In this document: positions 40,390 to 49,010 of the stretch, piece by piece | Position numbering within the stretch: position 1 is the first letter of the stretch | Layout of the letters: each line of letters begins with the position of its first letter | Assembly: GCA_014801785.1 (NCBI GenBank) | Contig: JAAVDN010000002.1 | Location: 1 to 64,000, forward strand | Origin: Bacteroides sp. | Lineage (GTDB): Bacteria > Bacteroidota > Bacteroidia > Bacteroidales > Muribaculaceae | Length of the DNA stretch: 64,000 bases | Direction: 5' to 3' | Program-made: the position numbers and the translations under genes | Notes under the pieces: generated by a model | What the model was told of the DNA's origin: nothing | Seen by the model: the letters and a program-made list of their open reading frames with translations, nothing else | The model's database searches: none

Positions 40390-42369
40390 ATGAAACGCCT
40401 TCTCCCGCTGACGCTCGCAGGAGCAATCCTTCTTTGCCCTCTATCGGCACGCCCGCAGGTCAACGCCGAGCAGGTGATGATGATCGGGCGAAATGTCCTC
40501 TCGATGGAAGACTATATGCTCGCCATCCAATATTTCAACCAGGCGATCAAGGGAAAACCATATCTTTCCGACCCTTACTTCTACCGAGCCCTCGCCAAAC
40601 TGAATCTTGACGACTACAAAGGGGCAGAAGCCGATTGCTCGGCCGCTATCGAAAGGAACCGTTTCAAGACCGAAGCTTATAAGTTGCGCGGATTCGCCCG
40701 GCAGCAGCTCGGTCTCGACTCGCTGGCCATAGCGGATTATGACATCGGACTGAAAACCAATCCATACGACCGCTATTTCCTTTTTTATAAGGGGGTAGCC
40801 CAGACCTCGTCGCAAAAATATGAGGCGGCCGACTCCACTTTCTCCCTTCTTCTCAAAAGCCATCCCCAATTCGACGAAGGTCTCGCGGCGCGCGGAAGAC
40901 TGAACCTGCTGCGCGGCGACACTATCGGCGCCCTGGCAGACGCCGACAAGGCGATACGCCTTAACCGCACCCTCCTCTCGCCCTGGCTGCTGAAAGCCCA
41001 GATTGCAGCCGACAAAGCCGATTGGGCTCAGGCGACCGAGGCGATGGACGAGGCTATACTCCTACGCCCCGAGGAACCCGACTTCTATGTCAACCGCGCT
41101 TATCTGAGATATAACTCCGATGATTTCTTCGGAGCGATGGCCGATTACAACTATGCCCTTCAGATTCGCCCCGACTACACGCCTGCCCTATTCAACCGCG
41201 CTTTGCTCCGACTGGAAGTCAAAGACCTGCAACGGGCGGCCGAGGATTTCACTCGCGTCCTCGAACTGGACAACGGAAATTTCCATGCTCTCTACAACCG
41301 AGGCCTCGTATGGCTTGAACTCGGGCGATACCCTCAGGCCCTGCAGGATTTCAACGCTATCGCAACCCGATACCCGCGTTTCTATCCGGTCTATTACGCT
41401 ATCGCCGAATCATACCGCAATATGGGAAACCTGCGGAAAACGGCCGAAAATATACAGAAAGCCGATCGGTTAGTGGCAAACTATGTTTCCAATCCTTCCC
41501 GAAATCCGCTTGACCGACCTGCCATTGCGCGCGGACAGACCGGTTCGGACGAGGAAGAGCGGAAAGAGAAATCTCCCGAAGAGGTGATGGAGGAGTTCAA
41601 CCGATTGGTGACTGTCGCTCCGACAATGGAACCGGAGATGGCTTTCAACGACCGGATCAAAGGGCGCGTGCAGGACCGTAACGTTGCCGTCTCCCCTGCC
41701 GCTCCTTTCATCCTTTCACCCATACCGCCGAGACAGCAGCTGAACACCGACGCCAATTCATTCCGCGAACTTTCCGAATTCAACGGAGCCGGATATGTCA
41801 GCCCGCTATACCTCTGCGAGGCGTCCCTGACGCTGACAGATGAAGAATTCTCGCGCCTCTCAGAACTGGCGGCCACCCTTGAGAAAAAGATGACCGAAGG
41901 AGAGGCGCGCCCCGCAGACCATCTTCTGAGAGGAACAGTCCTGACCGTAATGAAAAACTATCAGGAGGCTATCACGGAATTTGACCGCGCCATCGAAGGG
42001 TCACCCCTCTTCCCCCTCGCGTGGCTCGGACGTGCGCAGGTCCTGGCCGCGCGTGGTTTCGCAGAAAACAATCTCGAACTTCAGCTGCGAGCCCTCGCCG
42101 ACCTTGACAAGGTTCTCCAAGCTAATCCCGGCAACCCATACGCATGGTTCAACAAAGCCTCGATCCACTATCTGCAGCGGGACTATGCTGAAGCACGCCG
42201 CTGTCTTGACGAAGCCATACGCCTCGCCCCCGGAATGGGAGCGGCTTGGTTCAACCGCGGACTGTGTCTTCTCCAGGCCGGAGAACGCCGCGAAGCATTC
42301 GCCTCCCTCTCAAAAGCGGGAGAACTTGGCGTAATCGAATCTTATAATCTCCTGAAACGACTGAACTGA
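40390..42369 (+). CDS. Exported tetratricopeptide-repeat protein
   Basis: A signal peptide ('MKRLLPLTLAGAILLCPLSA') precedes an array of at least ten TPR units ('AIQYFNQAIKGKPYLSDPYF', 'DFFGAMADYNYALQIRPDYT', 'RRCLDEAIRLAPGMGAAWFN'). The middle (about 365-465) is a non-repeat, charged, low-complexity linker. The protein is expected in the periplasm or at the outer membrane as a scaffold; the partner is unknown. It begins 7 bp after pth and is probably cotranscribed with it. Confidence 0.85.
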   Translation: MKRLLPLTLAGAILLCPLSARPQVNAEQVMMIGRNVLSMEDYMLAIQYFNQAIKGKPYLSDPYFYRALAKLNLDDYKGAEADCSAAIERNRFKTEAYKLRGFARQQLGLDSLAIADYDIGLKTNPYDRYFLFYKGVAQTSSQKYEAADSTFSLLLKSHPQFDEGLAARGRLNLLRGDTIGALADADKAIRLNRTLLSPWLLKAQIAADKADWAQATEAMDEAILLRPEEPDFYVNRAYLRYNSDDFFGAMADYNYALQIRPDYTPALFNRALLRLEVKDLQRAAEDFTRVLELDNGNFHALYNRGLVWLELGRYPQALQDFNAIATRYPRFYPVYYAIAESYRNMGNLRKTAENIQKADRLVANYVSNPSRNPLDRPAIARGQTGSDEEERKEKSPEEVMEEFNRLVTVAPTMEPEMAFNDRIKGRVQDRNVAVSPAAPFILSPIPPRQQLNTDANSFRELSEFNGAGYVSPLYLCEASLTLTDEEFSRLSELAATLEKKMTEGEARPADHLLRGTVLTVMKNYQEAITEFDRAIEGSPLFPLAWLGRAQVLAARGFAENNLELQLRALADLDKVLQANPGNPYAWFNKASIHYLQRDYAEARRCLDEAIRLAPGMGAAWFNRGLCLLQAGERREAFASLSKAGELGVIESYNLLKRLN

Positions 42370-42447
42370 CCCCACAAGAAATGGAGTCCAAACTTCTGAA
42401 AGTGGAATATTTCGAGAAGATAATATTCTGAGAGTTTGACATTTCGC

Positions 42448-42478
42448 TTGCATATATACAAAATTTTCATTATCTTTG
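42448..42478 (+). promoter_or_regulatory. thrS operon promoter
   Basis: TTG (42448-42450), 20 nt, TATCTTTG (42471-42478). The leader of about 80 nt carries CAAACACACTCT (42489-42500), matching the terminus of the 9499 element in reverse. Confidence 0.8.
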
Positions 42479-42565
42479 CAAGTTGAACGGCAAACACACT
42501 CTCGGCGACCATATAACCTATCGCCTACCCTTTTGCCCGTAACCGCTAAATTTCATTCAAAGACA

Positions 42566-44518
42566 ATGATAAAGATCACCTTTCCCGACGGCTCCGTCCG
42601 CGAGTTCGAAGCCGGAGTGACCCCGTTTCAGGTCGCAGAAAGCATCTCGCCGCGTTTCGCCGCTGATGTGCTCGCTGCCAAAGTCAACGGCAAGGAATGG
42701 GATATCGCCCGCCCAATAGACAACGATGCCGCCATCGAACTCTTCAAATGGGATTCCCCGGAAGGTAAACATGCTTTCTGGCATTCTTCCGCTCACCTGC
42801 TCGCCGAAGCTCTCCAGGAACTTTATCCCGGAGTGAAATTCGGTATCGGCCCTGCCATCGAGAACGGATTCTATTACGACATATACCCGGGCGAACATAA
42901 GCTTACCTCCGACGACTTCGGCAAAATCGAAAAGAAAATGGCCGAACTCGCCGCAAAAAAAGAGGATATTGTCAGAAAAGATATTTCCAAGGCTGACGCC
43001 CTCAAGATGTTCGGAGACCGCGACGAAACTTATAAGTGCGAATTGATTTCCGAACTCGAAGACGGAACTATCTCCACATATACCCAGGGCGCATTCACAG
43101 ACCTCTGCCGCGGCCCGCATCTCCCCAACACCGCCCCCATCAAGGCTGTCAAGATTCTTTCCCTCGCCGGCGCATACTGGCGCGGTGACGAGAAACGCGA
43201 CCAGCTCGTCAGAGTCTACGGCATCTCCTTCCCTAAGAAAAAGATGCTCGACGAATATCTCCTCCTCCTCGAAGAAGCCAAGAAACGCGACCACCGCAAA
43301 CTTGGCAAGGAAATGGAACTCTTCGCCTTCTCTCCCACAGTCGGTCAGGGTCTCCCTCTCTGGCTCCCAAAAGGAGCAGCCCTCCGCGACCGCCTCGAAC
43401 AGTTCCTCCGCAAGATTCAGAAGGAATACGGATACCTCCAGGTCATAACACCCCATATAGGTAACAAGCACCTATACGTCACCTCCGGCCACTGGGCTAA
43501 ATACGGCAAGGACTCCTTCCAGCCCATCCATACCCCCGAAGAAGGTGAGGAGTATCTGCTCAAACCGATGAACTGCCCCCATCACTGCGAGATTTACAAG
43601 GCAGCTCCCCGCTCATACCGCGACCTCCCCATGAGACTCGCCGAGTTCGGAACCGTTTACCGCTACGAGCAGTCAGGAGAACTCCACGGACTGACCCGCG
43701 TCCGCGGTTTCACCCAGGACGACGCTCACATCTTCTGCGCACCCGAACAGATTAAGGATGAGTTCCTCAAAGTCATGGATATCATCCTCTATATATTCCG
43801 TGCCCTCGACTTCCAGAACTTTGAAGCCCAGATTTCCCTGCGTGATCCCAATAACAAAGAGAAATATATCGGTTCCGATGAAAACTGGCATCTCGCCGAA
43901 CAGGCTATCATCGAAGCCTGCGCCGAAAAGGGTCTCAACGCCCGTCAGGTAGAGGGCGAGGCCGCTTTCTACGGACCCAAACTCGACTTCATGGTCAAGG
44001 ACGCCATCGGTCGCCGCTGGCAGCTCGGTACAATCCAAGTCGACTACAATCTTCCTGAACGCTTCGGTCTGGAATACACCGGTTCCGACAACCAGAAACA
44101 TCGTCCGGTCATGATCCACCGCGCCCCCTTCGGCTCCATGGAACGTTTCGTCGCAGTCCTTCTCGAACACACCGCAGGCAAACTCCCGCTCTGGCTCATC
44201 CCCGAACAGGCAGTCATCCTCCCCATCTCCGAGAAGTTCAACGAATACGCTTTCCGCGTCGCCAAAGAGCTCGATCGCGCCGGTGTCCGCGTCTTCGTTG
44301 ACGACCGAAACGAGAAAATCGGAAAGAAAATTCGCGACAACGAACTCAAAAAAGTGCCTTACCTCCTCATAGTCGGCGAAAAAGAAGCTGAAAATGGTGA
44401 AGTTTCTGTAAGAAAACAGGGCGAAGGAGATAAAGGTACGATGAAAATTGCTAACTTTGCAGAAGCAATCAACGAAGAAGTCGCCCGGCAAACCTCCCGC
44501 GAAGAGCGCGAAGCTTGA
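42566..44518 (+). CDS. thrS: Threonyl-tRNA synthetase
   Basis: Charges tRNA-Thr. From the ATG at 42566 ('[20 protein letters not shown]') the protein has an N-terminal TGS domain, an editing/SAD domain ('[17 protein letters not shown]'), the class II core with motif 2 '[20 protein letters not shown]', zinc-site '[10 protein letters not shown]', motif 3 '[11 protein letters not shown]' and a C-terminal anticodon-binding domain ending '[14 protein letters not shown]'. Length 650 is normal. The frame upstream to 42476 lies between promoter and start and is not protein. infC follows after 46 bp, then rpmI and rplT. Confidence 0.97.
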   Translation: MIKITFPDGSVREFEAGVTPFQVAESISPRFAADVLAAKVNGKEWDIARPIDNDAAIELFKWDSPEGKHAFWHSSAHLLAEALQELYPGVKFGIGPAIENGFYYDIYPGEHKLTSDDFGKIEKKMAELAAKKEDIVRKDISKADALKMFGDRDETYKCELISELEDGTISTYTQGAFTDLCRGPHLPNTAPIKAVKILSLAGAYWRGDEKRDQLVRVYGISFPKKKMLDEYLLLLEEAKKRDHRKLGKEMELFAFSPTVGQGLPLWLPKGAALRDRLEQFLRKIQKEYGYLQVITPHIGNKHLYVTSGHWAKYGKDSFQPIHTPEEGEEYLLKPMNCPHHCEIYKAAPRSYRDLPMRLAEFGTVYRYEQSGELHGLTRVRGFTQDDAHIFCAPEQIKDEFLKVMDIILYIFRALDFQNFEAQISLRDPNNKEKYIGSDENWHLAEQAIIEACAEKGLNARQVEGEAAFYGPKLDFMVKDAIGRRWQLGTIQVDYNLPERFGLEYTGSDNQKHRPVMIHRAPFGSMERFVAVLLEHTAGKLPLWLIPEQAVILPISEKFNEYAFRVAKELDRAGVRVFVDDRNEKIGKKIRDNELKKVPYLLIVGEKEAENGEVSVRKQGEGDKGTMKIANFAEAINEEVARQTSREEREA

Positions 44519-44564
44519 GGGCCGACAGCTTCCAAACCTTAAAAAGCACGTTTTAAAAACCTGA

Positions 44565-45290
44565 ATGGAGAAAAAACCCACCTTTGGTGGTCCTCGCCGT
44601 CCCGGCGGGGCCAGACCCAAACCGGGCCAGCGTCCGCGCCCCGGTGACCGCCGCAACGACCCGTATGCAATCAACGAGCGTATCCGCGCCCAGGAAGTGC
44701 GTCTGGTCGGCGACAATGTCAAGCCCGGCATATATCCCATCGACAAGGCCCGCCGTCTTGCCGCATCAATGCAGCTTGACCTGATTGAGATTTCCCCGAC
44801 TGCCGAACCCCCGGTATGCCGTATCCTCGACTATCAGAAATTTCTCTATCAGCAGAAGAAACGCGCTAAGGAGCAGAAGCAGAAAGCAGCTAAAGTCGTC
44901 GTCAAGGAGATCCGTTTCGGACCTCAGACCGATGACCACGACTACAACTTCAAGCTCAAACATGCGATCGGATTCCTGCAGGATGGTTGCAAGGTGAAGG
45001 CGCACGTCTTCTTCCGCGGCCGCTCAATCCTCTTCAAAGACCAGGGTGAAGTCCTTCTTCTCCGTTTCGCCAACGACCTGGAGGAATACGGCAAACTTGA
45101 GACAATGCCCGTCCTCGAAGGGAAACGCATGATTATCATGCTCGCTCCTCTCAAGCCGAAGAAGGAGAAGGAAACAAAACCTGCCTCCGAATCCAAAGGA
45201 GATCATTCCGAAAAGAAAGGCGATGCCCCCAAATCTGAGGAACCGGTCTCAAGACCCGCCTCCGACGACGAGGTGGCAAACGCTGAATAA
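44565..45290 (+). CDS. infC: Translation initiation factor IF-3 with extended C-terminal tail
   Basis: Prevents premature 30S-50S joining and checks initiator tRNA. The core has '[20 protein letters not shown]', the linker '[20 protein letters not shown]' and the C-domain '[20 protein letters not shown]'. A Gly/Pro/Arg-rich N-terminal extension (about 30 residues) and a Lys/Ser/Glu-rich tail (about 45 residues after '[20 protein letters not shown]') add to the usual 170-180. The start is ATG rather than the rare AUU of enterobacteria. Order thrS-infC-rpmI-rplT is the classic cluster. Confidence 0.95.
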   Translation: MEKKPTFGGPRRPGGARPKPGQRPRPGDRRNDPYAINERIRAQEVRLVGDNVKPGIYPIDKARRLAASMQLDLIEISPTAEPPVCRILDYQKFLYQQKKRAKEQKQKAAKVVVKEIRFGPQTDDHDYNFKLKHAIGFLQDGCKVKAHVFFRGRSILFKDQGEVLLLRFANDLEEYGKLETMPVLEGKRMIIMLAPLKPKKEKETKPASESKGDHSEKKGDAPKSEEPVSRPASDDEVANAE

Positions 45291-45352
45291 AAATAAGAGA
45301 CCGTAGGCACCATGTGCCGAGGTGAAAGTAAAACTATCTAATTTTTAAAACA

Positions 45353-45550
45353 ATGCCTAAGGTAAAAACCAACGCCGCAGCGAAAAAGCGTTTCGCTCTG
45401 ACCGGTACCGGCAAGATCAAACGCAAACACGCTTACCACAGCCACATCCTGACCAAAAAGTCGACCAAGCGCAAACGCAACCTCGACCACACCGCTCTCG
45501 TCGACGGTGCAAACCAGCGTCAGGTAAAAGAGCTCCTCAACCTGCGTTAA
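45353..45550 (+). CDS. rpmI: 50S ribosomal protein L35
   Basis: The 65-residue basic protein '[20 protein letters not shown]' with '[20 protein letters not shown]' is L35. It lies 62 bp after infC; the spacer has a GGCAC-CAT-GTGCC hairpin. Length is standard. Confidence 0.96.
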   Translation: MPKVKTNAAAKKRFALTGTGKIKRKHAYHSHILTKKSTKRKRNLDHTALVDGANQRQVKELLNLR

Positions 45551-45696
45551 GCTGCGCGTAATTACGCAAGGCCCCCGGTCCGCCGGGGAATCTTCCAAAA
45601 ATTTACGGAAGGAAAAACTAAATTCAAAACCGAATGACGGGCTCCCCAAAAGCGTCAATCAACAGGTGGCCGCCCCCATTCAAAATTTAAAAAGAA
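45551..45696 (+). other. Long structured spacer between rpmI and rplT
   Basis: At 146 bp the spacer is long for this gene pair. It holds the inverted repeats GCGTAATTACGC and CCCCGGTCCGCCGGGG and an AT-rich run before the rplT ATG. The RNA could be a site for autoregulation by L20, as is known in other bacteria; here this is inference only. Confidence 0.4.
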
Positions 45697-46044
45697 ATGC
45701 CAAGATCAGTAAACCACGTTGCTTCAAGAGCAAAACGCAAGAAAATCCTCAAACTCACCCGCGGCTACTATGGCTCGCGCCGTAACGTCTGGACCGTCGC
45801 CAAAAATACCTGGGAAAAAGGTCTGACCTATGCTTACCGCGACCGCAAGCAGAAAAAGCGCAACTTCCGCGCCCTCTGGATTCAGCGTATCAACGCTGCC
45901 GCACGCCTTGAGGATCTTTCCTACTCCAAGCTCATGGGCCTCATCCATAAGGCTGGTATCGAGATCAACCGCAAGGTGCTCGCTGACCTCGCAATGAACA
46001 ACCCCGCTGCCTTCAAGGCTGTCTGCGACAAGGTCAAAGCCTAA
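45697..46044 (+). CDS. rplT: 50S ribosomal protein L20
   Basis: The 115-residue protein '[20 protein letters not shown]' with '[17 protein letters not shown]' and '[20 protein letters not shown]' is L20, an rRNA-binding assembly protein and known translational repressor of its operon in other bacteria. It is the last gene of the thrS cluster, followed by a strong terminator. Confidence 0.97.
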   Translation: MPRSVNHVASRAKRKKILKLTRGYYGSRRNVWTVAKNTWEKGLTYAYRDRKQKKRNFRALWIQRINAAARLEDLSYSKLMGLIHKAGIEINRKVLADLAMNNPAAFKAVCDKVKA

Positions 46045-46112
46045 GACCCGATTCAACATCCCCGAATACGGCCCGACATCTCTTCTCCGCCGTAATTTCG
46101 ACTGACCTTATA

Positions 46113-46156
46113 AAATATCCGCGTCGTTCCTTTTCAGGAACACGCGGATATTTTTG
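46113..46156 (+). terminator. Terminator of the thrS-infC-rpmI-rplT cluster
   Basis: AAATATCCGCGTCGTTCC pairs with GGAACACGCGGATATTT around a short loop (one mismatch), followed by TTGTTTTCC. Confidence 0.92.
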
Positions 46157-46192
46157 TTTTCCCCACCTGCCCCCTCCACACAAACTAACCCA

Positions 46193-46320
46193 TCCACACC
46201 AACCGCGATATCTATGCCCCCTCCACACCAACTGCGATATCTATGCCCCCTCCACACCAACTGCGATATCTATTATCTGCACGCCCTCCCACAAACCAAT
46301 ATACATCTTACCCTCTCCAC
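46193..46320. repeat. 29-bp tandem repeat array, with degenerate continuation
   Basis: TCCACACCAACTGCGATATC plus TATGCCCCC repeats at 46193, 46222 and 46251 with period 29. Two further, diverged units with CCACAAACCAATATAC and CCACCAACCAATATAC follow to about 46340. There is no dyad symmetry beyond GATATC and no spacers, so it is not CRISPR. Confidence 0.85.
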
Positions 46321-46359
46321 CACCAACCAATATACTTCTTACTCTCTGGATAGTTTCTT

Positions 46360-46389
46360 ATGTTTTAAAACATATATGTTCTAAAACAT
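46360..46389. promoter_or_regulatory. Twin 14-bp palindromes upstream of the EF-G2 gene
   Basis: ATGTTTTAAAACAT (46360-46373, perfect) and ATGTTCTAAAACAT (46376-46389, one mismatch) are 16 bp apart. Downstream lie possible -7 elements TATCTTTC (46399) and TAACTTGC (46423), neither with a TTG 20 nt upstream. The palindromes sit where an activator of a promoter lacking a -33 element would bind. Confidence 0.55.
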
Positions 46390-46435
46390 CTTTTTTTTTA
46401 TCTTTCCACAGCAAAAAGTTTGTAACTTGCAATCG

Positions 46436-46735
46436 CGATTCCTTTACGCCCTCTTTTCCTCCCTTCCTCTCTCCTTTTTCTTATTTCTCCTTTATCCTCT
46501 CTCCTCCCCCTCTTTCCTCCTGCTCTCTTCTCCCGCTCTCTCTTCCCTCCCCCTCCCTCCTCTCTCCCGCTCCTCCCTCCCTCCTCTCTCCCGCTCCTCC
46601 CTCCCCCTCTTTCCTCCCGCTCCGTCAGTGCATAAGCCGCTTGCGGCTTATCTTCCCTCCAAAACCTCCCTCCTCCCCAAAAAAGCCTCCCCCTCTCCTC
46701 AGACTCCGCCTCCTCCCTCTCTCTCAGTTACCCCT
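46436..46735 (+). other. Pyrimidine-tract 5' leader of the EF-G2 gene
   Basis: About 300 nt, almost entirely C and T on the coding strand, with short internal repeats such as CTCCCTCCCTCCTCTCTCCC. One purine-containing island forms a hairpin ATAAGCCG-CTTG-CGGCTTAT (46632-46651) with a CUUG tetraloop. The tract ends 12 nt before the EF-G2 ATG. It would be an unstructured C/U-rich mRNA leader with one hairpin. Confidence 0.7.
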
Positions 46736-46749
46736 TAAAATTTACTCAC

Positions 46750-48906
46750 ATGAAGATCTACAAATCTGACGAAATCAAGAACATCGCCCTTCTCGGATCG
46801 AAGGGCTCCGGTAAAACAACCCTCGCTGAGTCTATGCTCTTCGAGTGCGGAGTCATCAAACGTCGTGGATCGGTTGACGCTGGAAATACTGTCTCCGATT
46901 ACTTCCCCGTCGAGAAGGAATACGGTTATTCCGTCTTCTCAACCCTCTTCAGCGCAGAGTTCAACAATAAGAAACTCAACATCATCGACTGCCCGGGAGC
47001 GGACGACTTCGTCGGAAACGCATATACGGCCCTTGGGGTGACCGACATTGCTGTGATGACTATTGACGCCGAATATGGCGTCGAGGTCGGAACACAGAAC
47101 ATATACCGCACTACCTCCCGCCTTCACAAACCTGTCATATTCGCCCTCAACAAAATTGACGGCGAGAAAGCCGACTATGACAATGTCATCGAACAGCTCC
47201 GCGAAAATTTCGGAAAGAAGGTTGTCCCCATCCAATACCCCCTGCAGAGCGGCCCGGGTTTCAACGCCCTTATCGACGTGTTGCTCATGAAAAAATATGA
47301 ATGGGGTCCCGACGGAGGTGTGCCGACAATTTCCGAGATTCCCGAAAGCGAGATGGAGAAAGCCGACGCACTCCACCGCGAACTTGTCGAAGCGGCCGCC
47401 GAGAACGACGAGAGCCTTATGGACAAATATTTCGAAGACGGTCATCTGACCGAAGATGAGATGCGTCTCGGAATCCGCAAAGGACTTATCGACCGTTCCA
47501 TTCTTCCCGTCATCGTTGTCAGCGCCGCCAAAGATATGGGTGTGCGCCGTATGATGGAGTTTCTGGGTAACGTATGCCCGTTCGTGACCGATATGCCTGC
47601 TCCCGAAACAGTCGATGGAATATCTGTCGCCCCCGATCCCAACGGCCCACTCTCGGTCTTCTTCTTCAAGACCTCCGTCGAACCGCATATCGGCGAAGTC
47701 TCCTATTTCAAGGTCATGAGCGGAACGCTTAAGGCCGGAGCCGATCTGGAAAACGTTTCGCGCGGCGGCAAGGAACGTCTTGCCCAGATCTTCACAACCT
47801 GCGGCTCAATCCGCCAGCCCGTCGAGTCTCTCGAAGCCGGTGATATGGGAGCGGCTGTCAAGCTGAAAGATGTCAGAACCGGTAACACCCTCGATGAAAA
47901 GGGTTGCGACTTCCAGTTCGATTTCATAAAATATCCGGCGCCGAAGTTCGTCCGCGCTATCAAGCCTAAAAATGAAAGCGATGCTGAAAAACTCGCCGGT
48001 ATACTCACCCGAATGCACGAAGAAGACCCGACATGGCTTGTCGAGCAGAGCAAGGAACTGAAACAGACCCTCGTCAAAGGACAGGGAGAATTTCATCTGC
48101 GCACTCTCAAATGGCGCATCGAGAACAACGAAAAACTCCCTGTCGAGTTCTCCGAACAGAAGATTCCCTACCGCGAGACTATCACCAAAGCTTCCCGCGC
48201 CGACTATCGTCATAAGAAACAGTCGGGAGGTTCCGGACAGTTCGGTGAGGTCCATCTGATTGTCGAACCTTACACCGAAGGTATGCCCGAACCGGATTCC
48301 TACAAGTTCGGCAACCAGGAGTTCAAGCTTAATGTCCGCGACAAACAGGAGATTCCTCTCGAATGGGGAGGCAAGCTGATTGTCTACAACTGCATCGTCG
48401 GCGGAGCTATCGACGCCCGTTTCATCCCCGCTATCGTAAAGGGTCTCATGGACCGTATGGAACAGGGTCCGCTGACCGGCTCCTACGCACGGGATGTACG
48501 CGTGATGATTTACGACGGTAAGATGCACCCCGTTGACTCTAACGAAATTTCCTTCCGCCTCGCAGGGCGAAACGCTTTCTCAGAAGCTTTCCGCAACGCC
48601 AATCCGAAGATTCTGGAGCCTATCTATGATGTAGAGGTGATGACACCCGCCGACTCGATGGGTGATGTCATGAGCGACCTGCAGGGACGCCGCGGAATGA
48701 TAATGGGTATGGAGTCTGACCACGGCATCGAGCGTCTCAACGCCCGGGTGCCCCTGAAAGAGATGGCAAGCTACTCCACTTCCCTCAGCTCCATCTCCGG
48801 CGGACGCGCATCCTTCTCCATGAAGTTCGCCGATTATGAACTCGTCCCCTCCGATGTCCAGGAGAAACTCCTTAAGGAGTATGCCGCTACCCAGACTGAA
48901 GACTGA
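46750..48906 (+). CDS. EF-G paralog (EF-G2 type) lacking the catalytic His
   Basis: Five-domain elongation factor G relative of 718 residues. The P-loop 'GSKGSGKT' (16-23) and 'NKID' are present, but the G3 motif reads 'DCPGADDF' where EF-G has DTPGHVDF: Ala84 replaces the catalytic His. Switch I reads 'EKEYGYSVFS' instead of the usual ERGITI. Domains IV-V are well kept ('SGGSGQFGEVHLIVEPYTEG', 'PADSMGDVMSDLQGRRGMIM'). A Bacteroides thetaiotaomicron EF-G paralog of this kind is reported to lack GTPase activity, support slow translocation in starvation and depend on the regulator Cur; identity with it is inferred from the motif changes. It is monocistronic with an elaborate upstream region. 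Confidence 0.9.
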   Translation: MKIYKSDEIKNIALLGSKGSGKTTLAESMLFECGVIKRRGSVDAGNTVSDYFPVEKEYGYSVFSTLFSAEFNNKKLNIIDCPGADDFVGNAYTALGVTDIAVMTIDAEYGVEVGTQNIYRTTSRLHKPVIFALNKIDGEKADYDNVIEQLRENFGKKVVPIQYPLQSGPGFNALIDVLLMKKYEWGPDGGVPTISEIPESEMEKADALHRELVEAAAENDESLMDKYFEDGHLTEDEMRLGIRKGLIDRSILPVIVVSAAKDMGVRRMMEFLGNVCPFVTDMPAPETVDGISVAPDPNGPLSVFFFKTSVEPHIGEVSYFKVMSGTLKAGADLENVSRGGKERLAQIFTTCGSIRQPVESLEAGDMGAAVKLKDVRTGNTLDEKGCDFQFDFIKYPAPKFVRAIKPKNESDAEKLAGILTRMHEEDPTWLVEQSKELKQTLVKGQGEFHLRTLKWRIENNEKLPVEFSEQKIPYRETITKASRADYRHKKQSGGSGQFGEVHLIVEPYTEGMPEPDSYKFGNQEFKLNVRDKQEIPLEWGGKLIVYNCIVGGAIDARFIPAIVKGLMDRMEQGPLTGSYARDVRVMIYDGKMHPVDSNEISFRLAGRNAFSEAFRNANPKILEPIYDVEVMTPADSMGDVMSDLQGRRGMIMGMESDHGIERLNARVPLKEMASYSTSLSSISGGRASFSMKFADYELVPSDVQEKLLKEYAATQTED

Positions 48907-48933
48907 GACCATACCGTAACGATATAACTGTCA

Positions 48934-48975
48934 CACCCGGCAACGCTTCGTAAAGCGTTGCCGGGTGCTTTATTT
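48934..48975. terminator. Terminator between EF-G2 and galK
   Basis: CACCCGGCAACGCTT and AAGCGTTGCCGGGTG are perfect 15-bp arms around CGTA, followed by CTTTATTTATT, between convergent genes. Confidence 0.93.
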
Positions 48976-49010
48976 ATTCAGAACTTCTTGACCTTGAACG
49001 TTACAAGTAG

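Noticed and set aside
46193-46320. CRISPR array
   Set aside because: Units are contiguous at 29 bp without spacers, and no cas genes are present.
46427-46738. 103-codon plus-strand frame rich in Ser, Leu and Pro ending 12 nt before EF-G2
   Set aside because: A pyrimidine tract lacks stop codons in every frame (stops need purines); the start is a TTG near the likely transcription start, and the composition is just translated C/T repeats.
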